The notes beneath the pieces were generated by a model. It made no database searches and was not told the origin of the DNA. It saw only the letters and a program-made list of their open reading frames with translations. Made by a program: the position numbers and the translations under genes. Positions 41,513 through 49,586 of a DNA stretch of 55,077 bases are shown one piece after another (the first letter of the stretch is position 1; the number at the start of each line of letters is the position of its first letter). This stretch comes from an uncultured Acidimicrobiales bacterium (GTDB taxonomy: Bacteria > Actinomycetota > Acidimicrobiia > Acidimicrobiales > SZUA-35), in the NCBI GenBank assembly GCA_938021675.1, contig CALIFY010000008.1, positions 1 through 55,077 of the forward strand, read 5' to 3'.

Positions 41513-42706
41513 ATGAGTCATGCCGACGTACAACACGCCTCGACCGCCCTGATCAACGAGCTGGAGCGGGCCATCGTCGGGAAACGCCCGGTGCTTGAGC
41601 TGATCGTCACGGCACTTTTGGCCGACGGCCACATCTTGCTTGAAGACGTACCGGGAGTGGCCAAGACGGCGATCGCCAGGGCGGTAGCGGAGGCGGCAGG
41701 GCTCCGCTTCGCCAGGGTCCAATTCACTCCGGACCTCATACCAGCCGACATTACGGGAGCCACCGTGCTGTCGGGCGCAAAAGGAACACCCGAGTTTCAA
41801 CCCGGCCCGGTGTTCGCAAACCTCGTGTTGGGGGACGAAATCAACCGTGCTCCTCCAAAAACACAGTCGGCACTACTCGAGGCAATGGAGGAACGGCAGG
41901 TAACCGCCGACGCGGTCACCCGGCCGCTACCGACACCGTTCATCGTTATCGGCACGCAAAACCCGATCGAGCAAGAGGGCACCTATCCCTTGCCCGAAGC
42001 TCAACTCGATCGATTCCTCATCCGAACCGACATCGGTTACCCGGGGCGCGACTTCGAGGTCGAGCTGATCATGCGTCGTGCCACCCGGAAAGCCGATCGA
42101 ATGATCCTCGACCCCGTACTAACCGGCCAAAACGTTCTCGACCTCCAAAAACGGGTGGAGGATGTGCACATCAGCCAACCGGTGGCTCAATACGTGGTCG
42201 ATCTGGTCGAAGCGACGCGGGCCAGCCCGAGAACCGAGGCAGGGGCAAGCCCTCGTGGATCTCTTGCACTGCTAAAAGCCAGCCGGGCTCGGGCAGCGAT
42301 GGCCGGACGCTCACATGTCTTGCCCGACGACGTGAAAGCGATCGCCGTCCCTTGTTTGGCTCACCGGCTGCTCCTACAACCCGATCAATGGGTTCGAGGA
42401 GTTCGATCCGATCAGGTCATCAACGAAATCGTGAGCCAAGTGGCAGCCCCGAGGGCCATCGAACCCGGTGATCAACCGACGCAACACGTTGATCGCAACC
42501 AACAACACTGGCAGGACGGCCCCCAAACGGCGCCCGCCCCGACGCCAGGCGCTCGACCTACTGATGCCTTTCCCCAACCGGGCGGTTACGTGCCCGGTGC
42601 CGCTCCGCGCCAACCGGCGGCGGTGGATGGAAGTCCGGCGATGCCGCCTCAGCATCTCCAAACACAGCAGTATCAGCCACCGCAGACACCGCCGCCGCCG
42701 ACATGA
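41513..42706 (+). CDS. MoxR-family AAA+ ATPase
   Basis: A 397-aa AAA+ ATPase. Walker A is EDVPGVAKTA at 44-53, Walker B VLGDEINRAPP has D107/E108, and the sensor/arginine-finger region includes FIVIGTQNPIEQEGTYPLPEAQLDRFLIR (in part), which defines MoxR. The last 90 residues are a Pro/Gln-rich disordered tail not found in typical MoxR (about 310-330 aa). MoxR proteins act as chaperones for vWA/DUF58 proteins, and the DUF58 gene follows. Confidence 0.95.
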   Translation: MSHADVQHASTALINELERAIVGKRPVLELIVTALLADGHILLEDVPGVAKTAIARAVAEAAGLRFARVQFTPDLIPADITGATVLSGAKGTPEFQPGPVFANLVLGDEINRAPPKTQSALLEAMEERQVTADAVTRPLPTPFIVIGTQNPIEQEGTYPLPEAQLDRFLIRTDIGYPGRDFEVELIMRRATRKADRMILDPVLTGQNVLDLQKRVEDVHISQPVAQYVVDLVEATRASPRTEAGASPRGSLALLKASRARAAMAGRSHVLPDDVKAIAVPCLAHRLLLQPDQWVRGVRSDQVINEIVSQVAAPRAIEPGDQPTQHVDRNQQHWQDGPQTAPAPTPGARPTDAFPQPGGYVPGAAPRQPAAVDGSPAMPPQHLQTQQYQPPQTPPPPT

Positions 42707-42788
42707 TCGACCGTGCCGGCCGACAGGCCATGTCGTTACCAGATCCCGGGTTGGTACCAGTTCCCGGGTCGGGCGTATCGACGGAGCC

Positions 42789-44039
42789 ATGAGCCGGCAC
42801 TTAACCCACCGATTCTGGCTCTGTTTCTTTGTTGGCTGGGGTGGCATGGTCGTTGCCACTTTCAGCAAGTCGCTGGCTCCGGCCGCGCTGTGCGCCCCGT
42901 TTCTGGCCGCCCTTGCCGTATCGGTGGCCGACGGGTGGTGGCCGGACGCTCGCGCCGAGGGCGCGACGGTCAGCTCGCCGAGGGTCGTCGAAGGCGACAC
43001 GATGGAGTTCTCGATCGAACTGGTATCCGAGCGGTCGGTATGGGCTGAGCTTGAGGTGCAATTCCCGGCCACGCTCGTTCCGGCAACGTCGACCCGTCTG
43101 GTGACCGTTGTCAAGGGTCGGCAGCGGTTCGCCGTCACCGTCGTCGCCGACCGGTGGGGGGCGGCCGGCCCGGAATGGGCGGTGGTAACCACCCGCGACC
43201 GACTGGGGATCTCCGAGCGGGTAGCCCGATACCCGCTCCACCTCCCGGTCCGCGTTCACCCAACAGCCGAACAGCTCAATAGTCTCGTCCCCCTGTACCG
43301 GGAGCGCCCGGTCACCGGTGAGCACCGAGCAAAAAGCAAAGGCTCGGGGAGCGAACTGGCTGAGGTGCGACCGTACCGATTCGGTGATCCGGTTCGAATG
43401 ATTCATCCCCGGCTCACCGCCAGGCGCGGAACTCCGATGGTGGTGGAGCGGCATCCCGACCGCTCGTCCGACGTCGTCTTGCTCGTCGACTCAGCCCAAG
43501 ACCTCGGGGTGAACACCGACACGACACTGCGGTGGACCGTGACCGCGGCCATGGCGTTGGGCGAACGACATCTTCGCGCTCAGGATCGAGTTGGGCTCAT
43601 CGACGTTGGGCGAGGGGTGCGATGGCTTCCAGCCCGACTCGGTCGACGCCATCTACACACGGTGATCGACGCGTTACTGGCGACCGAAGTGCTGCCTCGC
43701 CATCAGAGCGACAAGGGATTTGTCGCTCCTGGCAAACTGCCAAAGTCGGCGACAATCGTGGCCATCTCCCCGCTGCTCAGCGAGATCACACTCTCGGTTC
43801 TTGTCGATCTCCGAAGTCGGGGTCACGAAATCCTGGTCATCAAGCCAACCCTGCCGGAACCCCCAACCGAGATCGGGGTACTGGCCCGCAGAATCTTCCG
43901 AGTCGGCAACGAGCTAAACGAACGGTGGCTGCGAGAACGGGGAGTCATCGTCATACCGTGGTCGACGGGCGACTCCTTGGAACACGTCATACGCCGGGTT
44001 GTCCTCAACCTCGGTCGAACCAGGCAGACGGCGTCGTGA
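42789..44039 (+). CDS. DUF58-domain membrane protein
   Basis: A 416-aa protein with two N-terminal membrane helices (about 7-45), an extracytoplasmic beta domain (RVVEGDTMEFSIELVSERSVWAELEV, shortened), and the DUF58 motif (ELAEVRPYRFGDPVRMIHPR). A vWA-like region follows whose MIDAS motif is degenerate (LLVDSAQDLG rather than DxSxS). ATG 42789 (GGAG directly before) fits the helix start; the preceding open frame is a shadow of the MoxR tail. Just upstream, ACCAG(A/T)TCCCGGGT(T/C)GG is repeated in tandem (42738-42772). Partner of MoxR. Confidence 0.85.
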   Translation: MSRHLTHRFWLCFFVGWGGMVVATFSKSLAPAALCAPFLAALAVSVADGWWPDARAEGATVSSPRVVEGDTMEFSIELVSERSVWAELEVQFPATLVPATSTRLVTVVKGRQRFAVTVVADRWGAAGPEWAVVTTRDRLGISERVARYPLHLPVRVHPTAEQLNSLVPLYRERPVTGEHRAKSKGSGSELAEVRPYRFGDPVRMIHPRLTARRGTPMVVERHPDRSSDVVLLVDSAQDLGVNTDTTLRWTVTAAMALGERHLRAQDRVGLIDVGRGVRWLPARLGRRHLHTVIDALLATEVLPRHQSDKGFVAPGKLPKSATIVAISPLLSEITLSVLVDLRSRGHEILVIKPTLPEPPTEIGVLARRIFRVGNELNERWLRERGVIVIPWSTGDSLEHVIRRVVLNLGRTRQTAS

Positions 44040-44100
44040 AGAAACGCACCCATCGTCTCCCCGGAAGTCGCGGCGTCGGGCCCTCGTCGAGGAGGCTACG

Positions 44101-44742
44101 TTGAGCGCTTTTCTCGATCGTGTAACCGCCTTTTTCGCCCGGCACATTCCGCTGCTGATCGACCCCGAGTCCGTGGTCGCCGCCTTCATCATGACGTTCT
44201 GGTCGGTAATCACCGGAGCGCAGGGCGGCTGGATCACCATTCTTATGCTCTTCGGCTCTTCGATGTTGCTTCACATCGTGACCATCGAGCATGCCAACTA
44301 CGTGCTGACCTGGATGACCAACTCCTGGCTGCTGCTACTGGTCGTGTTGGGCGCTGAGCTGACCTTCGACGGCCTCCCCCACTGGTTGCTTGCCGTCGCC
44401 GGGACATCGGTGCTCGGCTACAACGAGCTGCTCCGTATCAACCAGCTCCGGCGCCGTAACGCGGTGATCCATGAGCAGGTGTTTCACGCCGCCGGCCTAG
44501 CGGTCGGCGGTGCGGGGCTTCTGGCCACGGTCGGCATCGCCGTCGCGCAAGTATTAGACATCGGTGGCGGCCGCAATTGGCTGTGGCTACCAGCGGCGGT
44601 GTTCGTACTCCTGGCCATCGGCTTTCTCCTCACTGTGGGCCCAACCCGCGGTCGGAGCGAAGCCGACAAGGAACGATGGGAACCGGGCGAGCGGATCCCA
44701 CCCCAACCCCTAGCCAGCGACAATCTGGAGCAAACGAACTGA
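44101..44742 (+). CDS. Polytopic membrane protein at the end of the MoxR operon
   Basis: A 213-aa membrane protein starting at TTG 44101 with a strong GAGGAGG 5 nt upstream; longer starts overlap the DUF58 stop. About six helices in pairs (22-52, 57-85, 122-140, 147-170 roughly) and a charged C-terminus. No characterised family recognised. Probably an integral component of the MoxR/DUF58/DUF4129 assembly. Confidence 0.75.
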   Translation: MSAFLDRVTAFFARHIPLLIDPESVVAAFIMTFWSVITGAQGGWITILMLFGSSMLLHIVTIEHANYVLTWMTNSWLLLLVVLGAELTFDGLPHWLLAVAGTSVLGYNELLRINQLRRRNAVIHEQVFHAAGLAVGGAGLLATVGIAVAQVLDIGGGRNWLWLPAAVFVLLAIGFLLTVGPTRGRSEADKERWEPGERIPPQPLASDNLEQTN

Positions 44743-44842
44743 CCGGCAGGTAGCTATCCGTCCCACCAGTCGGAGATTGGGCTCTACCTCGCTACTATTA
44801 GATGGTCCTGTTCTGCGGGTCGGCGTCGGACGTCGGCGTGCG

Positions 44843-44878
44843 CCCTCCACGAGGTTCAACGCCCCTCCACGAGGTTCA
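44843..44878. repeat. Tandem 16-bp repeat (20-bp period) upstream of rpmB
   Basis: CCCTCCACGAGGTTCA occurs at 44843-44858 and 44863-44878. Each copy contains the small palindrome CCTC-CAC-GAGG. The second copy ends 17 bp before the rpmB ATG, so the pair probably sits in the mRNA leader or overlaps the promoter. Confidence 0.7.
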
Positions 44879-44895
44879 CAGTAGAGGTTTGCACG

Positions 44896-45132
44896 ATGTC
44901 CAAGATCTGCCAGGTGACCGGGCGAAAGCCGTCATTCGGTAACAACGTCTCCCACTCCCACCGGGTGACCAGCCGTCGATGGAATCCGAATATTCAACGG
45001 CAACGGTTCTGGGTGCCGAGCGAGAAGCGGTGGGTGACCCTCACCATCTCAGCAAAAGGGATCAAGACCATCAATAAGAAGGGCATCGAGTCGGTCGTAG
45101 CCGACATCCGTCGCCGAGGGGAGAAGGTCTGA
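44896..45132 (+). CDS. rpmB: 50S ribosomal protein L28, zinc-independent type
   Basis: A 78-aa L28 with typical [22 protein letters not shown] and [28 protein letters not shown] (partial) sequences. It has a single Cys (C5) and lacks the Cys pairs of zinc-binding L28, so it is the 'C-minus' form. AGAGG 8 nt upstream of ATG. Overlaps the L33 gene by one base in TGATG. Confidence 0.97.
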   Translation: MSKICQVTGRKPSFGNNVSHSHRVTSRRWNPNIQRQRFWVPSEKRWVTLTISAKGIKTINKKGIESVVADIRRRGEKV

Positions 45133-45299
45133 TGGGTAAGGCCAGCGACAAGCGTCCGGTTATCAAACTCCGATCGACAGCCGGCACCGGCTACCTGTAT
45201 GTCACCAAGAAAAACAAGGTGAACAGCCGCGAACGCATCGAGCTCAAGAAGTACGACCCGGTCGTACGTCAGCACGTCGTGTTCAAAGAGGAGCGCTAG
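45132..45299 (+). CDS. rpmG: 50S ribosomal protein L33, zinc-independent type
   Basis: A 55-aa L33 ([37 protein letters not shown]). No cysteine is present, so it is the zinc-independent form, like the L28 encoded just before. ATG overlaps the L28 stop. In some actinobacteria such C-minus pairs are induced by zinc starvation under Zur control; no convincing Zur box was seen here, and this may be the only copy. Confidence 0.97.
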   Translation: MGKASDKRPVIKLRSTAGTGYLYVTKKNKVNSRERIELKKYDPVVRQHVVFKEER

Positions 45300-45312
45300 C
45301 TCCACCCTCGCA

Positions 45313-46302
45313 GTGCGCCGCCTGATTACGATCCCGGCGGTTGCAGTAGCGTTACCGATCTGGGTTCTCGCCACGCCAATCTGGCTGACGGCGGCGATTG
45401 TCGCGGACAGCTTGGGCCGGTTGTGGAAGTTCCCAACCGTTCGCCTCTGTGCGTTCGGCGCCCTGTACCTGCTTCACGAATGGGCTGGGATCGTTGCCGC
45501 CGCCTGGCTGTGGTTATCCGGAGGCTTCGGCCGACGTCTCGATCTACGCGCCCACCGGTCCGTACAAGCGTGGTGGGCCTCGTCGTTACTTCGCTGGGCC
45601 AATCGGCTCCTCCACGTGCGGTTGGAAATACTCGACTCTCCACCGCTGCCAACCGACTCTTTCATCGTGCTCAGCCGGCACGCCAGTATGGTCGACGCCT
45701 TATTACCCCTGGTACTGGTCGCCGACCGGAACCACCGATACGTCCACTACGTACTCAAGCGCGAACTGCGGTGGGACCCCAACCTCGACTTGTTCGGTGG
45801 ACGACTTCGCAACTACTTCGTCGCCAGAGGTAGCCGATCAGCTCAGGACACCAAACGCCAGCTCGACGGCATCCGCCGGATGGCAAAAAGCGCTAAACCT
45901 GGCGCTGGCCTGGTGATCTTCCCCGAGGGAACATACGCAACGCCGAGGTCACGGCAACGGGTGCTCACCTCACTACGGAAACGGGGCGACCACACCGCGA
46001 CGGCCCAAGCCGAACTCCTCCATTCGCTCTTGCCACCACGACTTCCAGGAACCGCAGCCCTCCTCGAAGCCCAGCCAGATGCCAACGTGATCATCATCGG
46101 CCATATCGGACTCGAAGGGGTTGCCGAACTGCGCGGACTTCGGCAACGGCTACCTCTGACCGACCCGGTCCGCATCCAATGGTGGGTTCACCGGCGCGAC
46201 GAACTCCCGGCAACAGAAGATCTCGATGCCCAGGCCGATTGGCTGATCAATCGGTGGCAGGAGCTTGACCGGTGGGTGACCGACCAGCAGGACAAGCGGT
46301 AG
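45313..46302 (+). CDS. PlsC-family 1-acylglycerol-3-phosphate acyltransferase
   Basis: A 329-aa membrane acyltransferase. Three N-terminal hydrophobic segments (residues 6-66), then the catalytic HX4D motif (H123-ASMV-D128) and FPEGT at 203-207. It lengthens lysophosphatidic acid to phosphatidic acid or acylates a related acceptor. It has a longer C-terminus than PlsC, as in the LPLAT-like YihG/LCLAT group. GTG start 13 bp after the rpmG stop. Confidence 0.85.
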   Translation: MRRLITIPAVAVALPIWVLATPIWLTAAIVADSLGRLWKFPTVRLCAFGALYLLHEWAGIVAAAWLWLSGGFGRRLDLRAHRSVQAWWASSLLRWANRLLHVRLEILDSPPLPTDSFIVLSRHASMVDALLPLVLVADRNHRYVHYVLKRELRWDPNLDLFGGRLRNYFVARGSRSAQDTKRQLDGIRRMAKSAKPGAGLVIFPEGTYATPRSRQRVLTSLRKRGDHTATAQAELLHSLLPPRLPGTAALLEAQPDANVIIIGHIGLEGVAELRGLRQRLPLTDPVRIQWWVHRRDELPATEDLDAQADWLINRWQELDRWVTDQQDKR

Positions 46303-46373
46303 ATTCTGAGTGCCCTGTGTGAACACCCGGCCGCAATAGCCGTCCCCCCTCAGTCGACAAGAACGAGCCTCGC

Positions 46374-47144
46374 ATGAGTTCCTCCTCACCTTCCAATTCC
46401 GCCCCGAACGGGCTTTCCCCGTATGACCATCTCGAACTGTTCCAGACCGAAGCGATGCGTCTCGGCCAGGCTCCAGCTGGTCAGCTCGACCTCGACATCC
46501 CTCACCTCGATGGGTGGACGGTCCGATCGGTGCTCGGCCATACCGGGTGGGTGTTCCGCTTCGCCCGTCTCTGCCTCCAAGCGACGCCCGAGGAGTCGCC
46601 ATCGCGTTCCTCGGTCCCCGAGCCTCCACCCGGCGACGAAGTCCTCGATTGGTACGCCACCGGTCGAGACGAGCTACTCGACCGGTTGGCCTCCCTCGAT
46701 CTTGACGCCCTCCACCACACCTTCACCGGGCCGCAGCCGGCACGGTGGTGGGTTCGCAGACTCGGACACGAAGTATCGATGCACCGTTGGGATGCTCAAA
46801 CGGCGACCGCCAGACCGGACCCCATCGATCCCCGCCAAGCGCGCGACGGGGTCGACGAAGTCCTTGAAGTGTTCACACCACACCGGATGCAGTTCGCCAC
46901 CCTGGCCGGAACCGGCGAAACGCTCCACCTTCACGCCACCGACATCGACGATGGCGAGTGGATGCTGACCTTGAATGCTGAAGAGGTCGCATGGGAGCGG
47001 ACCCACGCCAAAGGCGACGTTGCAGCCAAGGGGTCCATGTCCGATCTGCTGCTGTTCCTGTGGGGGCGAATCCCCCCGAGCAGGCTTGAGATCTTTGGCG
47101 AGGCGTCCCTCTTAGATCGCTGGCAAGCAGCTGCCGTCTTCTAA
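46374..47144 (+). CDS. Mycothiol-dependent maleylpyruvate isomerase family protein
   Basis: A 256-aa protein with the MDMPI N-terminal helical bundle (DLDIPHLDGWTVRSVLGHTG, conserved W and H near 42-54; RWWVRRLGHEVSMHRWDAQ) and a C-terminal MDMPI-C-like domain (LHLHATDIDDGEWMLTL). The three His expected to bind zinc (H54, H137, H141 or nearby) are present. The family includes mycothiol-dependent isomerases and many uncharacterised actinobacterial enzymes, and supports an actinobacterial host. Confidence 0.85.
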   Translation: MSSSSPSNSAPNGLSPYDHLELFQTEAMRLGQAPAGQLDLDIPHLDGWTVRSVLGHTGWVFRFARLCLQATPEESPSRSSVPEPPPGDEVLDWYATGRDELLDRLASLDLDALHHTFTGPQPARWWVRRLGHEVSMHRWDAQTATARPDPIDPRQARDGVDEVLEVFTPHRMQFATLAGTGETLHLHATDIDDGEWMLTLNAEEVAWERTHAKGDVAAKGSMSDLLLFLWGRIPPSRLEIFGEASLLDRWQAAAVF

Positions 47145-47200
47145 CCCCGAACCGCCCAGCGAAACACGCTCCTAGGAAGCGAGTCTCCCGGAGTGCCGGC

Positions 47201-47216
47201 AGGTCGTGGTCGACCT
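47201..47216. terminator. Small hairpin between convergent genes
   Basis: AGGTCG-TGGT-CGACCT forms a 6-bp stem with a tetraloop, between the stops at 47144 and 47233. Short and without T-run; a weak terminator at best. Confidence 0.35.
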
Positions 47217-47232
47217 CCGGGGCCGTACCGGT

Positions 47233-48195
47233 CTAGTGCTTGGAACCAGCGCGGATTCGCCTCACCGGCAATACCGGATCGGACGGCACTTCGTACTGGT
47301 CATCCCAGCGGCTGAGCCGGTGCTTCCAGTCCGATGCGACGCCGATCTCGCTGACGTACGCCGCCTGCCGTTTTGCGACCCGACCAACCGGCGCTGTCGC
47401 CGTCTGGTCTTCGGCATTGGCCTCACCGTACTGAGCTTCAATCCCGAACTTCAGATTGCGGAGCGCCTCGCTCCGAAGCTGAGATACCCGAGATTCGGTT
47501 ACCCCGAGGAATCGGGCCAGATCCTGAGACGTCTTGCCTTCCAAGAAGTAGCCGACGATGACGAATCGCTGCCGCTCGGGTAGCAACTTGACCGCATCCC
47601 GCAGGTAGGTGTGGAGTTCGCGAGCCTCCAGCTCGTCCGGTGGTTCGACGGTCCGCTGGTCGCTGAGGACATCGACCAGGGTGAGGTCTTCCTCTGCGTC
47701 TTCGCTGGTCTCGTGATCGAGGGCCAACACAACCGAACGAAACAGCCGCTCCCGAAGGCGGGCCAGTTCTTTGTGGCTCACACCGAGGGCACCGGCCATC
47801 TCATCATTGGTCGGAACTCGGCCCAGCTCGGTGGCCAAGTGCTGCTCGGTGTTTTCCAGCTTGCGGGCCAATAGTCGAACCGAACGGGGCGCCCAATCTG
47901 TCGCTCGGACCGAGTCGAGGATGGCACCTCGAATGCGTTGCGCCGCGAAACGCTCGAATGGCACACCTCGGCTCTCGTCGTAGCGGCGGGCCGCCTCGAC
48001 AAGACCGAGCGAACCAGCCCGAGCGAGTTCCTCGCGGTCGACGTGACGGGGAAAGTGGACCGCTACTTGGAATACCACGTGCTTCACCAGCGGCAAGTGA
48101 GCTTCGATTCGAGCATTGAGTTCTGCATGCCGTTCGGCATCGACCGGCGTGTCGTTGTCGCCCATGTTCGTTTGCACCCTTCGGTTGTCCTCCAT
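47233..48195 (-). CDS. FliA/WhiG-type RNA polymerase sigma factor
   Basis: A 320-aa group 3 sigma factor. Region 2 (HLPLVKHVVFQVAVHFPRHV; GLVEAARRYDESRGVPFERFAAQRIRGAILDSVR in part), region 3 (RVPTNDEMAGALGVSHKELARL) and region 4 (LPERQRFVIVGYFLEGKTSQ; FLGVTESRVSQLRSEAL) are all present. The C-terminus carries about 70 extra residues. Three starts are possible (ATG 48195, GTG 48177, ATG 48165); region 2 begins after all of them. No flagellar genes are visible in this window, so a developmental/WhiG-like or other regulon is as likely as motility. Confidence 0.9.
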   Translation of the reverse strand: MEDNRRVQTNMGDNDTPVDAERHAELNARIEAHLPLVKHVVFQVAVHFPRHVDREELARAGSLGLVEAARRYDESRGVPFERFAAQRIRGAILDSVRATDWAPRSVRLLARKLENTEQHLATELGRVPTNDEMAGALGVSHKELARLRERLFRSVVLALDHETSEDAEEDLTLVDVLSDQRTVEPPDELEARELHTYLRDAVKLLPERQRFVIVGYFLEGKTSQDLARFLGVTESRVSQLRSEALRNLKFGIEAQYGEANAEDQTATAPVGRVAKRQAAYVSEIGVASDWKHRLSRWDDQYEVPSDPVLPVRRIRAGSKH

Positions 48196-48329
48196 ATAAC
48201 ACTTGGAGTTCTCGACATGGGACGATCAGAACTTGAGGAAAAACTCGAATATTCTCCGTGTACTTGATCGACCTCGGGGCGGCGAATCTTGAGGGATGTG
48301 CGAGTCTTTGGGCCAAACAGACCGATTTG

Positions 48330-49325
48330 TCAGAGGGCTCCGGCGTCGATCTGCCCACCGAACGCCGCCACCTTTACCCCTCGTCGGTGCAACTCGGTAA
48401 GCATCCCGGATGGGTCATCCCAGCGGGCCAAACCGTCGGCCCCGATCGGGGCACGACCTCGACCGACGGTGACCGCGACCACGGCGGCAACGATCCCGGC
48501 CGCAACCGACGGATGATCCATCACGCCATAGACGATGGTCTCGACCGCACCTTGTAGCCGACCTCGCACCTCGACGCGAACAGCACCCGGTCCGCCATCA
48601 CGATGTGGCCTCCGAAGCATGGGCAGGCCGCTGGTCAACCTATCGCGACGGGTGGCGGCCACACGAGCAGAGATTCGTTGCGCATGGGGGAACTGGCGTT
48701 GCAGCAGAATGGGGCTGGAGAGGGCACCTCGATAGCAATCCCGGGCGCCTATGGGATCGGGAAACCAGGCGAGATCACGACCGGACCCGCCGCGGCGGAT
48801 CTCCCAATTGCCGTCCAACCAATCGCGGCCGGTGGTCTTCAGCGCACGATGGTGCTGACGGGCACACGCCGGCCCAGCGGTGCCAGCCCTGGCAACGCTG
48901 ATCTCTTCGACGACGTCGAGCTGACCGGCGGCATAGCGGGCCAGGACGCCGGTCAGACCAGGACAGAATCCGGCCCCGACAACCAACGAGCGGCCACGAT
49001 CCCGAGCGATATCGTCGAGCGCCAGCATCGCCTCAACCTCGATCGGGTCGTCGGACAACGACACGACGTGGCTCCCGGCAGACAACATCTCAGCCGCCAG
49101 TTCGGCGTGAGTTCCACATGGGGTGGCCAAGATGGTCACCACCGGCGGGTTCCGCGGATCGGGCGCCGCCGAGGAACCCTCGAGTGAGGGATCGACCGCT
49201 TTTCGCACCTGGTGTATGCGATCGGCGTCGGTGTCGAACAGATCGAGTTGTTCGATATCGGCGCTCCGCAGTTGGCGGGCCACGTGCGAGCCGGTGGTCC
49301 CAAGTCCAACGAGGGCGATTCTCAC
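48330..49325 (-). CDS. Saccharopine-dehydrogenase-like NAD(P)-binding protein
   Basis: A 331-aa protein with an N-terminal Rossmann fold (MRIALVGLGTTGSHVARQL; GAGFCPGLTGVLARYAAG as a second conserved segment). The acidic strand end DLFDTDADR suggests NAD binding. The rest follows the saccharopine dehydrogenase/trans-acting reductase superfamily. GTG start overlaps the stop of a 47-aa upstream frame by 3 nt. Substrate not deducible. Confidence 0.8.
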   Translation of the reverse strand: MRIALVGLGTTGSHVARQLRSADIEQLDLFDTDADRIHQVRKAVDPSLEGSSAAPDPRNPPVVTILATPCGTHAELAAEMLSAGSHVVSLSDDPIEVEAMLALDDIARDRGRSLVVGAGFCPGLTGVLARYAAGQLDVVEEISVARAGTAGPACARQHHRALKTTGRDWLDGNWEIRRGGSGRDLAWFPDPIGARDCYRGALSSPILLQRQFPHAQRISARVAATRRDRLTSGLPMLRRPHRDGGPGAVRVEVRGRLQGAVETIVYGVMDHPSVAAGIVAAVVAVTVGRGRAPIGADGLARWDDPSGMLTELHRRGVKVAAFGGQIDAGAL

Positions 49326-49465
49326 AGCTGTAGTTCTGCCTCGGTAACCTCACGCCAGCCACCGGTTTGCGGTGGCACGCCACCTTGGCCTTTAAGCCGG
49401 AACAGCATCGCTATCAGGCCAGCAAGACCGAGGGCACCTGAAACCCGTCGTACCAGAATCAACAT
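49322..49465 (-). CDS. 47-aa peptide coupled to the saccharopine-dehydrogenase-like gene
   Basis: ATG at 49465, TGA at 49322-49324 that overlaps the next GTG start. The peptide begins MLILVRRVSGALGLAGLIAM with a hydrophobic stretch, then a polar tail ending WREVTEAELQL. The overlap suggests translational coupling; no ribosome site precedes the ATG, so a leaderless start is possible. Too short for routine detection and without known family. Confidence 0.5.
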   Translation of the reverse strand: MLILVRRVSGALGLAGLIAMLFRLKGQGGVPPQTGGWREVTEAELQL

Positions 49466-49586
49466 GACAGCAGTGTACGGCGTCGGCAGCAACCGACCGG
49501 AACTCGACGTCTCGAGGGCGACCGGGGAACACTACGGTGCACTTTGCTGTTCTACTGGTATCTCTGCGACAACTACCCCGTCCTCG

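Noticed and set aside
44743-44842. Zur box or L28 leader riboregulator
   Set aside because: No recognisable Zur palindrome; only the tandem repeats downstream are supported.
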